Shown: positions 15,621-24,470, counted from the stretch's first letter. The stretch: 42,153 nucleotides of DNA from Polaromonas glacialis (GCF_000709345.1 NZ_KL448323.1:2320183-2362335); one strand, 5' to 3'. Numbers and translations are program-made. The notes: generated from the letters alone by a model not told the origin.

Positions 15621-16310
15621 TTAGCAAGCATATGGAGCCCAGAAGTAAGTGCTGATTGTGGGGTTGTAGCCCGGGTTTGCAAACTTGGCAATGTAGAGCT
15701 TGCTGTTGTACGACACGATACTGCCGGCAGCATATTGTTTTCCCTGCACCCAGTTTGAAAAGATACATGCCGGTGGCGGTGGCGGTGGCGGTGCTTCAGA
15801 GCAGGAATATACCGCCCAGAAGTAAGTGCTGATTGTGGGGTCGTAGCCCGGGTTTGCAAACTTGGCAATGTAGAGCTTGCTGTTATACGACACGATACTG
15901 CCGGCAGCATATTGTTTTCCCTGCACCCAGTTTGAAAAGATACATGCCGGTGGCGGTGGCGGTGGCGGTGCTTCAGAGCAGGAATATACCGCCCAGAAGT
16001 AAGTGCTGATTGTGGGGTCGTAGCCCGGGTTTGCAAACTTGGCAATGTAGAGCTTGCTGTTATACGACACGATACTGCCGGCAGCATATTGTTTTCCCTG
16101 CACCCAGTTTGAAAAGATACATGCCGGTGGCGGTGGCGGTGGCGGTGCTTCAGAGCAGGAATATACCGCCCAGAAGTAAGTGCTGATTGTGGGGTTGTAA
16201 CCCGGGTTTGCAAACTTGGCAATGTAGAGCTTGCTGTTGTACGACACGACACTGCCGGCAGCATATTGTTTTCCCTGTACCCAGTTTGAAAAGGTACATG
16301 TCGCTGGCGG
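15621..16310. repeat. 177-bp tandem repeat, about 3.9 copies, coding
   Basis: A unit of 177 bp recurs at exact spacing: the sequence GCCCAGAAGTAAGTGCTG starts at 15637, 15814, 15991 and 16168. Copies differ at only a few bases (for example TCGTAG against TTGTAG), and the ones furthest 5' and 3' in the gene differ most. Each encodes one 59-residue binding module plus a Pro7 linker. Near identity at the DNA level points to recent expansion, or to continuing homogenisation. Confidence 0.95.
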
Positions 16311-18014
16311 TGATGAGGAGGTTGTCGTAAACGACAAGGCATTCGATGTGCTTGTATCAGGATTCACCACCGTAATTTGCGCAGTTCCGGCGGCTGCAAT
16401 ATCGCCCGCTGCAATCGCAGCCGAAAGCTGGCCGGAGTTGACAAATGTCGTTGTCCGGCTAGAGCCGTTCCAGCGCACCAAGGAGGCGGTTACAAAATTT
16501 GAACCCTTCACTGTCAGCGAAAAACTCGGTCCACTTGCCGTTGCCGTGGCCGGTGCCAGAGACGATACAGAAGGCAGCGGGCTATTGGACTGCGGAGTTA
16601 GCTGGATCACTCTGGCTGTGGATGGCACGCCATTCTTCAAAAGGAAGACCATGTAATGGCCTGCGGGAACGGTCAGGCTGTTCGGTGCGACGATATTAAT
16701 ACCGCCAGCTGCCTGCGTAATGCTGGTCGAGCTAAAGAAACCTTGATGCATATTGTTTGTATGGGTGACCGAAGGCAGTGCAATCCAGCTCACAGCGTCA
16801 ATGCCCGCCGCGTCAGGCGTGCCGACGAAAAGACTTTGCCCTTTGTTAACGCTGGCAGGCGCTGATGAAATGACAGGCCTCGCACCCGCAAAGAGATAGG
16901 GCGGCGAGAAAATTTCGGTTAGCGTGATCCCATTGCCTCCGGCAATCAACACGCGGGCATCGGGCAGCAGCAGTGCAGTTGAGTGGTATATCCTTGCAAT
17001 TCTGCCAGCCGCCATGACGCGCCAGGACTCCGTGACAGGATTCCACAGCTCTGCTTCAAGCACAGGCATGCCCGGACTGCCATTGTTAAACCCTGGTCCG
17101 CGCGTGCCACCGGTTGTCAGCACGGTGCCATCAGGCAGCATGGTTGCATTCATGGATCTTCTAGCCACGCTCATCGAGCCCACATCGCGCCAACTTGGCG
17201 TGGCTGCATTCAGGTCAATGACTTCAGCGGTATTCGTGGGCGGATCACTCCCGCCTACTGTGAGGATTTTTCCTGGCGCGTACATCACGGCGCTGCCGTA
17301 ATCCCGCACTGCATTGAACGTTCGATTGGCAACGAACGACCATGCCCCCGTGCCGGCGGTGTTCAGATACCGGGTTGCAACTTCGGGGCCTGCATTAAAA
17401 ACAGAGCCATTAGGCGCAACAAACATGTACGGATAGATAGGCAGGCTCAATTGCGCGGCAGTGAGGTCGCGCCAGGTTCCGGTGGCTGCCTGCCACACTT
17501 GCGGCAAGGGATTGGTGCCGTCGGGCGTGTCCACAGCACCTGAGACCACCAGCACGTCCCCGTTGGGAAGCCCGGTCACGGTGGGATACCACCTGCCGAG
17601 GTTCATCCGCGCCTGCCGCGTCCAGCTGTTGTTGACAGGGTTGTAAATTGCGGCATCGGGCAGCCCAACCCAGTTGTCAATGTGGCCTCCTGCGACGAAC
17701 AGCCGTCCGTCCGGCAAGAACGTATGAGCGCTGCAAAATGGATCGAAACCAATCCGGCTCAGGGCTGTCACGCTGCCCGACACGGGGTCCCAAACCCTTG
17801 GGTCATCTCCACTGACGCCGTCTCCTGGCCAAAGCATGACAGTCAAATTGGGAAGCATGTGGATGTGCGTGGGGAAATAGGGAAAATTGGGCCCGTTTTG
17901 CCATTGACCGCTCGTTTGAGGGGTTTGCGCCCAAAGCCAGGGCGATCCAAGTGCGCACATCGCCAAGGCAAACCGTAGCAGCCAATGAACCATCAGGTAG
18001 ACAGGATTTTTCAT
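15621..18014 (-). CDS. Secreted copper-radical (galactose/glyoxal) oxidase-like protein with four binding repeats
   Basis: A 797-residue secreted protein. Signal peptide (cleavage near LWAQ, about 30) is followed by a kelch-type propeller to about 370. DUF1929 follows (EIFSPPYLFAGARPVI, about 367-475), then an IPT/TIG domain (about 483-567), and four near-identical modules of about 59 residues from 573 to the end. The copper-radical oxidase residues can be matched: Cys94 (DPFCSAHTFLPDG) and Tyr143 (RWYPT) for the thioether cross-link, Tyr343-His344 (RIYHSTALLLPD) and His418 (SVTHTNNMHQ) as copper ligands. Such enzymes oxidise primary alcohols or aldehydes with O2, giving H2O2. Each repeat (YAAGSIVSYNSKLYIAK...YFWAVYSC) resembles CBM5/12-type chitin or carbohydrate-binding modules and is joined by a Pro-rich linker. 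ATG 18014 has purine-rich sequence upstream. It is eight bases downstream of the HAF-repeat gene, in the same operon. Confidence 0.85.
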   Translation of the reverse strand: MKNPVYLMVHWLLRFALAMCALGSPWLWAQTPQTSGQWQNGPNFPYFPTHIHMLPNLTVMLWPGDGVSGDDPRVWDPVSGSVTALSRIGFDPFCSAHTFLPDGRLFVAGGHIDNWVGLPDAAIYNPVNNSWTRQARMNLGRWYPTVTGLPNGDVLVVSGAVDTPDGTNPLPQVWQAATGTWRDLTAAQLSLPIYPYMFVAPNGSVFNAGPEVATRYLNTAGTGAWSFVANRTFNAVRDYGSAVMYAPGKILTVGGSDPPTNTAEVIDLNAATPSWRDVGSMSVARRSMNATMLPDGTVLTTGGTRGPGFNNGSPGMPVLEAELWNPVTESWRVMAAGRIARIYHSTALLLPDARVLIAGGNGITLTEIFSPPYLFAGARPVISSAPASVNKGQSLFVGTPDAAGIDAVSWIALPSVTHTNNMHQGFFSSTSITQAAGGINIVAPNSLTVPAGHYMVFLLKNGVPSTARVIQLTPQSNSPLPSVSSLAPATATASGPSFSLTVKGSNFVTASLVRWNGSSRTTTFVNSGQLSAAIAAGDIAAAGTAQITVVNPDTSTSNALSFTTTSSSPPATCTFSNWVQGKQYAAGSVVSYNSKLYIAKFANPGYNPTISTYFWAVYSCSEAPPPPPPPACIFSNWVQGKQYAAGSIVSYNSKLYIAKFANPGYDPTISTYFWAVYSCSEAPPPPPPPACIFSNWVQGKQYAAGSIVSYNSKLYIAKFANPGYDPTISTYFWAVYSCSEAPPPPPPPACIFSNWVQGKQYAAGSIVSYNSKLYIAKFANPGYNPTISTYFWAPYAC

Positions 18015-18022
18015 GATTGCTC

Positions 18023-19171
18023 TCACCTCAATGGATGCAAAACAAAAATGCGCCGGGCAACATGGTGGTCCACATGCTCATGGGACTCCTGGGGCTCACC
18101 AGTTTGCCCGTCATGCCCCATCACCACAATGTCCCCTGTCTTGTTGATGCTCAGCGCATCGGTCATCACCAGCCCAGGGATGGTCACCAGCGAATTGAGG
18201 TCCAGCATGCCGGTTGCCGCAGTCCAGACAAAAGCGCGATCGCCTTCGGTGCTGCTTGATGTGCCCACCACCTCGCCCCGGTTGTTGACATCGCGGGCTC
18301 GGCTGTCACTGCCGCCATTGAGCGTCCCAAGGTCCCGAATGCCGACGCCGCCTGGCTGCCAGAGCACTGCCCGCGAACGGTTAGGAAATTCACCAGCACC
18401 AATTGCCACGCCGGCGATGGCGCCGTTTTCAGTGATGCTGACAGCCTCGCTGTGGACAAAGCCAGGCAGTGTGCCCAGGCTGATGATGCCGCCCTTGCGC
18501 GGCCAGGCCACAGCCGTCTTCACTTCGTTGCCGGATACACCCACGATGTCGCCCCTGTCATTGAGATCAAGGGCCCGTGTTGTCAGTGTGCCAATACTTT
18601 GGAGTAACTGGACCTCGCCGCGCCGGGTCCACCACACCGCGCGAATTCCAATATCCCCACTGGCATATCCGGCAGCCTCGCCCAGTTCGTTGATCGCATA
18701 GGCTATACCGCCGTTGGTGCCCGGCGGCAGCGTGAGCTCCTGTACCCCGCCCCTGCGCACCGCGCGGAAAGGATGAAGCGCCACACTGGTGTTCAAGGCC
18801 CCGACAATCTCGCTCTGGTCATTGATGCCATAGGCAACGCTGTTGCCAGCGCCCTGCTCGCCAGCAACGTCCTCGACGGCGTTGTTTGCCATGAAAATTA
18901 GCGCTGACGAGGCTTTGCGTTTGTCCTTCTTGAAGCCGCCAGCCACCTCATTGGTGGAATTCATTCCACGGATTACGGTGGTGGCGCCCGGGTTGTCAAG
19001 CCTGGCGTACTCAATGGCAGTGTAGGCAGGGCGCGTTTGCGCTTGCAACGATGGCAGATACAGCAGGGGGCCAACAGCTGTCACCAAGAGCAATGCCCAA
19101 TGGAAGACATACAAGCCGAAGAAACGCCTTGAATGCTTATTTCTGCACTCAGTATGTCTTGACTTAACCAT
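18023..19171 (-). CDS. Secreted HAF-repeat (beta-propeller-like) protein
   Basis: A 382-residue protein with an N-terminal signal (hydrophobic 20-40, ending near SLQAQ). It then has repeated segments of the kind GxxAxAINxxGExVGxA (e.g. NGGIAYAINELGEAAGYA, SRARDVNNRGEVVGTS, TDALSINKTGDIVVMG), which are HAF-type extracellular repeats. These are predicted to fold as a propeller; no enzymatic function is known. The ATG has AAAGG six bases upstream. It is directly followed by the copper-radical oxidase gene (8-base gap), so the two are very likely co-expressed and act in the same extracellular process. The upstream spacer is A/T-rich, with a possible -10 (TATAAA on the minus strand, 19215-19210). 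Confidence 0.8.
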   Translation of the reverse strand: MVKSRHTECRNKHSRRFFGLYVFHWALLLVTAVGPLLYLPSLQAQTRPAYTAIEYARLDNPGATTVIRGMNSTNEVAGGFKKDKRKASSALIFMANNAVEDVAGEQGAGNSVAYGINDQSEIVGALNTSVALHPFRAVRRGGVQELTLPPGTNGGIAYAINELGEAAGYASGDIGIRAVWWTRRGEVQLLQSIGTLTTRALDLNDRGDIVGVSGNEVKTAVAWPRKGGIISLGTLPGFVHSEAVSITENGAIAGVAIGAGEFPNRSRAVLWQPGGVGIRDLGTLNGGSDSRARDVNNRGEVVGTSSSTEGDRAFVWTAATGMLDLNSLVTIPGLVMTDALSINKTGDIVVMGHDGQTGEPQESHEHVDHHVARRIFVLHPLR

Positions 19172-19440
19172 GGCAAGCCTTTCAGCAGACGGTTGTTACC
19201 ATCTTAAAATTTATACTTGCAGCTTATTTCCTGTTTCGCATTGATTTACTGCTTCAACACCTGCACGACTCGCAGCGACTTATCAATGCATCTGGAAAGT
19301 TTCGTAACACCGCAAGCAATTTTTTTCCTTAAATACAGTTATGTATTAATAAGCAAAAAATTTGATATGCAAGCTGTACCTAACAAAAACCAAACGTTCT
19401 TATATTTAGAAACATCCCCACGCTTCATAACCGTCTGTGA
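19172..19440. other. A/T-rich spacer upstream of the HAF/oxidase operon
   Basis: About 270 bases, markedly more A/T-rich than the rest of the window (runs such as ATTTTTTTCC and GCAAAAAATTTG). It should contain the promoter of the HAF/oxidase genes; TATAAA at 19215-19210 (minus strand) is a candidate -10, without a convincing -35. A short open frame on the plus strand has no ribosome site and no recognisable similarity. The composition suggests acquired DNA. Confidence 0.5.
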
Positions 19441-19745
19441 CGTTAACCCCAGAGTCAGACAGCTTTGACACCAGTTCAAGTTGTACTGGATTTCTCGCGG
19501 CTGGACGGCGCTGCCCCGGTTTTTGCATTTGGTATTGCTCAATCCTGGCTTCCTCAAACTCAGCCCCCCACTGGAGCGCAGCGCGACTGTGAGTCTTTCT
19601 TGGGTCGGGTACTTATCCACGATCATCGCGCCGCCGCTTGACGTCTTGTGAACTTCCTGCGGCGTTTGATTTTTCAAGGACTTGTGTGGGCGCTGCCATG
19701 AAACATAAATGCCATAACGCTTTTTCCTCCTCGATGGACAGAATA
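19441..19745 (-). pseudogene. Remnant of an IS transposase C-terminus (IS3/integrase-core type)
   Basis: The minus-strand translation contains WQRPHKSLKNQTPQEVH, the typical end of an integrase-core transposase (…RPHxSLxxxTPxEV), followed by SSGGAMIVDKYPTQERLT and then sequence that keeps recognisable character only by changing frame. There is no catalytic DDE region upstream: within about 40 bases the sequence meets the end of fdsA. This is a decayed fragment. It sits where fdsC and fdsD would be expected after fdsA, so its insertion may have been linked to their loss; that is inference. Confidence 0.6.
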
Positions 19746-19783
19746 ACGCCACGACTCTCCGGGACCATACACCTGAGACAAAA

Positions 19784-22666
19784 CTACCTTTTTGCCGCCG
19801 TCCGCTCATAGCCTTCCACCTTGGCCACTGCCCCCCCGCGCCTGATGGCCACGGCGCAATACTTGAACTCCGGAATCTTGCCGAACGGGTCAAGCGCGGC
19901 GTTTGTCATCAGGTTCGCCGCTGCTTCGTAGTAGGCAAACGGGATGAATACCGCGCCGGGCGGCGTGCCGTCGTCACGGCGTACGTGTATGGCCACTTCG
20001 CCCCGGCGTGACTGCACGGTGATGACTTCGCCCCCCTGCACGCCCAGCTTCAACAAATCTGCGCCGCACAACGAAGCTGTTGCCATCGGTTCAATGGCGT
20101 CAAGTACGCTGGCGCGGCGCGTCATGCTGCCGGTGTGCCAGTGCTCAAGCTGGCGACCGGTGATGAGCACAAACGGGTAATCGGCATCGGGCCGCTCGTT
20201 GGCCGGAATGATGTCAGCGGGCACCAGTTGCACGCGGCCGTCTTGGGTGTCGAAGCGGTCGATGAACACGGTGGGCGCGCCGGGGTCATCGGCGCTCAAA
20301 CAGGGGTAGGTCACGCTGGATTCACGCTGCAGGCGCTCCCAGGTGATGCCGGCAATCGCGCTGTGCATGGCGCGCCGCATTTCTTCGTACACCGCTGCAA
20401 CGCCGTGGTGCTCACCCTCGTACTGCCAGACTAGCCCCATGCCCACGGCCATCTGCTGGATGATCCACAGGTCGGCCCGGGCATCGCCGGGCGGCTCGAT
20501 CGCCTGCTGGCCGAGCTGCACCATGCGGTCGGTGTTGGTGACGCTGCCGGTTTTCTCGGGCCAGGCGGTGGCGGGCAGCACCACGTCGGCCAGCCACGCG
20601 GTTTCGGTCATGAAGATGTCCTGCACCACCAGATGCTCCAAGCTGGCCAGCGCATGGCGCGCATGGTTCAGGTCGGGGTCGCTCATGGCCGGGTTTTCGC
20701 CCGAGATGTACATCCCGCGAATCCTGTGCGGGTCGCTCTCGGGCGCGAGGATCTTGTGCATGATCTCGACCACGGTGTAGCCGGGCTGGTCATCAAGTTT
20801 CATGCCCCAGAACTCCTCGAACCAGGCGTGCGCGGCCGGGTTGTTCACGCGCTGGTAGTTCGGAAACATCATCGGAATCAGCCCCGCGTCGCTCGCGCCC
20901 TGCACATTGTTCTGGCCGCGCAGCGGATGCAGGCCCGAGCCGGGCTTGCCGATCTGGCCGGTCACCGCGCAAAGCGCGATCAGGCAGCGTGCGTTGTCGG
21001 TGCCGTGGACATGCTGGCTGATGCCCATGCCCCAGAAAATCATCGCGCCCTTGGCCCTGGAGAATTCACGCGCCACCTCGCGCAGCGTGGCCGCTGGAAC
21101 GCCGCAAATCGGTGCCATCGCCTCGGGGCTGTAGCCCTGGACATTGGCACGCAGCGCTTCATAGTTGCTAGCGCGTTCCTCGATGAACGCCATGTCCGTC
21201 AATCCCTCGTCGATCACCGTGTAAATCAATGCATTGAGCATCGCCACGTCGGTGTCGGCCTTGAACTGCAGCGTGCGCCAGGCGTGCCGGCCGATGTCGG
21301 TGACGCGCGGGTCGGCCAGCACGATCTTCGCGCCCTTTTTGGCGGCGTTCTTCATCCAGGTGGCCGCCACGGGATGGTTGCCCGTCGGGTTCGAGCCGAT
21401 GATGAAGATCAGGCCCGCGTTTGCCACGTCATGCACCTGGTTGCTGACCGCCGCCGAACCGACGCCTTCGAGCAGCGCCGCCACGCTGGATGCATGGCAC
21501 AGCCGGGTGCAATGGTCCACGTTGTTGCTGCCAAAGCCGGTGCGTATTAACTTCTGGAACAAATACGCCTCTTCGTTGCTGCCCTTGGCCGAACCAAAGC
21601 CGGCCAGCGACTTCTTGCCTTGGGTGTCGCGCAGGTTTTTCAGCGCGCCGGTGGACAGCGCCATCGCCTCGTCCCAGGTGGCTTCGCGGAACACCTCGGT
21701 CCAGTCGGCAGTGTGGCGGTTCAGGTGCTTCAAAGCCTGCGGGTCTTTCGCCACGCCGGCCTTGCGGATCAGCGGCACTGTCAGCCGCTGCGGGCTGTGC
21801 GCGTAGTCAAAGCCGAAGCGGCCCTTGACGCACAGCCGCGAATGGTTGGCCGGACCGTCGCGGCCATTGACGCTGACTATGGCGTTGTCTTTCACGTTGT
21901 AGGTCAGCAGGCAGCCGACGCCGCAGAACGGACAGACCGAATCGACTTTTTTATCGACGATTTGCGAGCCGATCTGCGTCTTGGGCGTCAGCGCGCCGGT
22001 CGGGCAGGCCTGCACGCATTCGCCGCAGGCCACGCAGCTGCTGCCCTCCATCGGGTCGTTCAGGTCGAACACGATCTGGCTGTGGCTGCCGCGCAAGGCG
22101 AAGCCGATCACGTCGTTGACTTGGCTTTCGCGGCAGGCGCGCACGCAGCGGTTGCACTGGATGCAGGCGTCGAGGTTCACGGCCATGGCCGGGTGAGACA
22201 GGTCGGCCCGGGGCTGTTCGCGGCGCAGCGCCTTGAGTTCGGGGCGCACGGTGACGCCCATGCGCGAAGCCCAGTCGCTGAGTTCGCCGTGCTGCAGCGA
22301 CTCATCCGTTTCAATCCACTTGTAGCCCGCATCCGGCATGTCCGACAGCAGCATTTCGAGCACCATCTTCTGGCTTTTCACGGCGCGCACGCTGCTGGCC
22401 TGCACCGCCATGCCCGCCGTCACGCTGCGGCAGCAACTCGGCGCCAGCGTGCGCTCGCCTGCAATCTCGACCACGCAGGCGCGGCAGTTGCCGTCGGGGC
22501 GCAGGCCGTCCTGATGGCACAGGCGCGGAATCATCACGCCGTGGCGCTCGGCGGCCTTGAGGATGGTTTCACCCTCGAAGGCGTGCATCGTTTGCTGGTC
22601 GAGCGTGAAGGCGACGGTGGGCAATGCGACTTCGACCGTTTCAGCAGTTGGGGCGCGTGTGTTCAT
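19784..22666 (-). CDS. fdsA: NAD-dependent formate dehydrogenase alpha subunit FdsA
   Basis: A 960-residue cytoplasmic catalytic subunit that oxidises formate and passes electrons through iron-sulfur centres to the diaphorase subunit. It has an N-terminal [2Fe-2S] domain (C50, C61, C64, C78), two [4Fe-4S] motifs (C168-C178 and C211-C221), the molybdopterin-proximal cluster C245-x2-C-x3-C252 with C279, and the metal ligand Cys390 (TRLCHASS). There is no Tat signal. The start is the ATG at 22666, one base after the fdsB stop; an open frame further upstream is within fdsB and is not used. Usual Fds operons continue with fdsC (FdhD-like) and fdsD; here an IS remnant begins within 40 bases of the stop. 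fdhD at 3327 may substitute for fdsC. Family assignment is firm. Confidence 0.93.
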   Translation of the reverse strand: MNTRAPTAETVEVALPTVAFTLDQQTMHAFEGETILKAAERHGVMIPRLCHQDGLRPDGNCRACVVEIAGERTLAPSCCRSVTAGMAVQASSVRAVKSQKMVLEMLLSDMPDAGYKWIETDESLQHGELSDWASRMGVTVRPELKALRREQPRADLSHPAMAVNLDACIQCNRCVRACRESQVNDVIGFALRGSHSQIVFDLNDPMEGSSCVACGECVQACPTGALTPKTQIGSQIVDKKVDSVCPFCGVGCLLTYNVKDNAIVSVNGRDGPANHSRLCVKGRFGFDYAHSPQRLTVPLIRKAGVAKDPQALKHLNRHTADWTEVFREATWDEAMALSTGALKNLRDTQGKKSLAGFGSAKGSNEEAYLFQKLIRTGFGSNNVDHCTRLCHASSVAALLEGVGSAAVSNQVHDVANAGLIFIIGSNPTGNHPVAATWMKNAAKKGAKIVLADPRVTDIGRHAWRTLQFKADTDVAMLNALIYTVIDEGLTDMAFIEERASNYEALRANVQGYSPEAMAPICGVPAATLREVAREFSRAKGAMIFWGMGISQHVHGTDNARCLIALCAVTGQIGKPGSGLHPLRGQNNVQGASDAGLIPMMFPNYQRVNNPAAHAWFEEFWGMKLDDQPGYTVVEIMHKILAPESDPHRIRGMYISGENPAMSDPDLNHARHALASLEHLVVQDIFMTETAWLADVVLPATAWPEKTGSVTNTDRMVQLGQQAIEPPGDARADLWIIQQMAVGMGLVWQYEGEHHGVAAVYEEMRRAMHSAIAGITWERLQRESSVTYPCLSADDPGAPTVFIDRFDTQDGRVQLVPADIIPANERPDADYPFVLITGRQLEHWHTGSMTRRASVLDAIEPMATASLCGADLLKLGVQGGEVITVQSRRGEVAIHVRRDDGTPPGAVFIPFAYYEAAANLMTNAALDPFGKIPEFKYCAVAIRRGGAVAKVEGYERTAAKR

Positions 22667-22667
22667 C

Positions 22668-24470
22668 TCAGGCCACCTCGTGGGGAAAATATTTCTGCAC
22701 GCAGCGCACCGGGTTGGGCGCCGCCTGGCCCAGGCCGCAAATCGACGCATCGGTCATCACCACGTTCAAGTCTTCCAGCGTGGCGTGGTCCCAGCGCGGC
22801 GCTTCCATCAGCTTCGCGGCCTTTGCCGTGCCGACGCGGCACGGCGTGCACTGGCCGCAGCTCTCGCTGGCAAAAAACCGCATCATGTTCAGCGCCGCGT
22901 CGCGCGCCTTGTCGTGCTGGCCGAGCACGATGAGCGCCGCCGAGCCGATGAAGCCGCCGTGCGGCTGCAGGGTGTCGAAGTCCAGCGGGACATTCGCATG
23001 GCTGGCCGGAAAGATCCCGCCCGACGCGCCGCCCGGCAAATAGGCATACAGCTGGTGGCCGTCCGCCATTCCGCCGCAGTATTCATCGATCAGCTCCTGC
23101 ACGGTGATGCCGGCCGGCGCCAGCTTGACGCCCGGCTGCTTAACCCGCCCGCTGACGCTGAAAGACCGCAGCCCCTTGCGCCCATTGCGGCCAAAGCTGC
23201 CGAACCACTGCGGGCCTCTTTCAACGATGTCGCGCACCCAGTACAGCGTTTCAAAGTTGTGCTGCAGCGTCGGCCGGCCGAACAGGCCGACCTCGGCAAT
23301 GTAGGGCGGGCGCATGCGCGGTTCGCCGCGCTTGCCCTCGATGCTCTCCAACATGGCCGATTCCTCGCCGCAGATGTAGGCGCCCGCGCCCCGGCGCAGT
23401 TCGATATGCGGCAAAGGACACGGCGGGTCGGCCCGCAGCCTGGCGATTTCTGCATGCAGCAGCGCGCGGCAACCGTGGTATTCATCGCGCAAATAGATGT
23501 AGCAGGCCTCGGCGCCCACCACCTGCGCGGCAATCAAGACGCCTTCGAGGAAACGGTGCGGGTCGCGCTCCAGATAGGTGCGGTCTTTGAAGGTGCCGGG
23601 CTCGCCCTCGTCGATGTTCACGGCCATCAGGCGCGGCGCGCTCTGGTCCCGCACGATGCGCCATTTGCGCCCCGCCAGAAAACCCGCGCCGCCCAGCCCG
23701 CGCAGGCCCGAATTCTCCATGGCGCGCAGGACTTGCTCGGCGTCCTCTTCGCCATTGACCAGCGACGCGGCCAGCGCATAGCCGCCGTGGGCGCGGTAGG
23801 TGGCGTAATCGGTGTGGCCGGGCAATTCCGGAATGCTTTTCTCCGCCCATTCGGATGCTACGAAATTAATAGCTGCTTGCGCACGTGGAACATGCGCAAG
23901 AGCACTATTTGATGCATAAATGACAGATTCCGGCGTGGCAAACGGCACCGGCGTCTGGTGCACCACCGCCACCGGTGCCTGTTCGCAGCGGCCCACGCAC
24001 GGCGCGGCAATCACCCGCACATCCCGCGCGCCCAGCAAGGCCGGCAGACGCGCCAGCAACTCCTGCGCGCCGGCCAGCTCGCAGCTCAGCCCGTCGCAGA
24101 CGCGCACCGTCAAGCCGGACGCCTGTCCATCGCCTTTCGCATCGCCCTTGACAACTTCGAAGTGGTGATAGAACGTCGCCACCTCGTACACCTCGGCCAT
24201 CGGGAGATTCATCTCTTTGGCCAGCGCGACCAGGTGCCGGTCGTGCAGGCAGCGGTAGGCGTCGTTGAGCCGGTGCAGATGCTCGATCAGCAGGTCGCGG
24301 CGATGGCCGTCGGCAGGCCGGGCGCCGATCAGTGCGCGCACCTCGGCAAGGGAAACCTCGTCGGCCTGGCGCCCTTTCAACTGGCTTTTGCGGCGGACAC
24401 GCTCGCGCAACTCGCTCGCTGTGGCGACAGCGACGACTTTCATGTTTGGAGTCTGGCTGGTTGGATGCAT
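22668..24470 (-). CDS. fdsB: Fused FdsG-FdsB diaphorase subunit of NAD-dependent formate dehydrogenase
   Basis: A 600-residue protein joining two units that are separate in standard Fds operons. Residues about 40-180 are a NuoE/FdsG-like thioredoxin fold with [2Fe-2S] ligands C125, C130, C158 and C162. Residues about 215-600 are NuoF/FdsB-like, with the FMN/NAD site (GLRGLGGAGFLAGRKW, 256-270; EESAMLESIEG) and a [4Fe-4S] motif (SCGQCTPC, 537-544, plus C578). It transfers electrons from FdsA to NAD+. The linker, about 187-203 (SNSALAHVPRAQAAINF), is encoded by copy D of the dispersed hairpin repeat. HoxF-type proteins are similar natural fusions, so the architecture is known. The start is uncertain (24470 or ATG 24443). 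It is the first gene of the cluster; fdsA follows after one base. Confidence 0.9.
   Translation of the reverse strand: MHPTSQTPNMKVVAVATASELRERVRRKSQLKGRQADEVSLAEVRALIGARPADGHRRDLLIEHLHRLNDAYRCLHDRHLVALAKEMNLPMAEVYEVATFYHHFEVVKGDAKGDGQASGLTVRVCDGLSCELAGAQELLARLPALLGARDVRVIAAPCVGRCEQAPVAVVHQTPVPFATPESVIYASNSALAHVPRAQAAINFVASEWAEKSIPELPGHTDYATYRAHGGYALAASLVNGEEDAEQVLRAMENSGLRGLGGAGFLAGRKWRIVRDQSAPRLMAVNIDEGEPGTFKDRTYLERDPHRFLEGVLIAAQVVGAEACYIYLRDEYHGCRALLHAEIARLRADPPCPLPHIELRRGAGAYICGEESAMLESIEGKRGEPRMRPPYIAEVGLFGRPTLQHNFETLYWVRDIVERGPQWFGSFGRNGRKGLRSFSVSGRVKQPGVKLAPAGITVQELIDEYCGGMADGHQLYAYLPGGASGGIFPASHANVPLDFDTLQPHGGFIGSAALIVLGQHDKARDAALNMMRFFASESCGQCTPCRVGTAKAAKLMEAPRWDHATLEDLNVVMTDASICGLGQAAPNPVRCVQKYFPHEVA
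23862..23912. repeat. Dispersed hairpin repeat, copy D, inside the fdsB linker
   Basis: AAATTAATAGCTGC, stem TTGCGCA (23878-23884), a 9-base loop, stem TGCGCAA (23894-23900), then GAGCACTATTTG. This is a full-length copy with a perfect 7-bp stem, located within coding sequence. It contributes codons 187-203 without stop or frameshift, exactly at the boundary between the FdsG-like and FdsB-like domains. Confidence 0.8.

Noticed and set aside
15621..16310. Regular repeats considered as a CRISPR array
   Set aside because: Units are 177 bp, contiguous without unique spacers, and code for protein modules in frame.
15536..16342. Minus-strand frame with repeated HRHRHRHRHVSFQTG units
   Set aside because: An alternate frame of the 177-bp tandem repeat of the oxidase gene; its His/Arg runs come from the Pro7 linker codons read out of frame.
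19217..19468. 83-codon plus-strand frame in the A/T-rich spacer
   Set aside because: No ribosome site and no family features; runs into the IS remnant.
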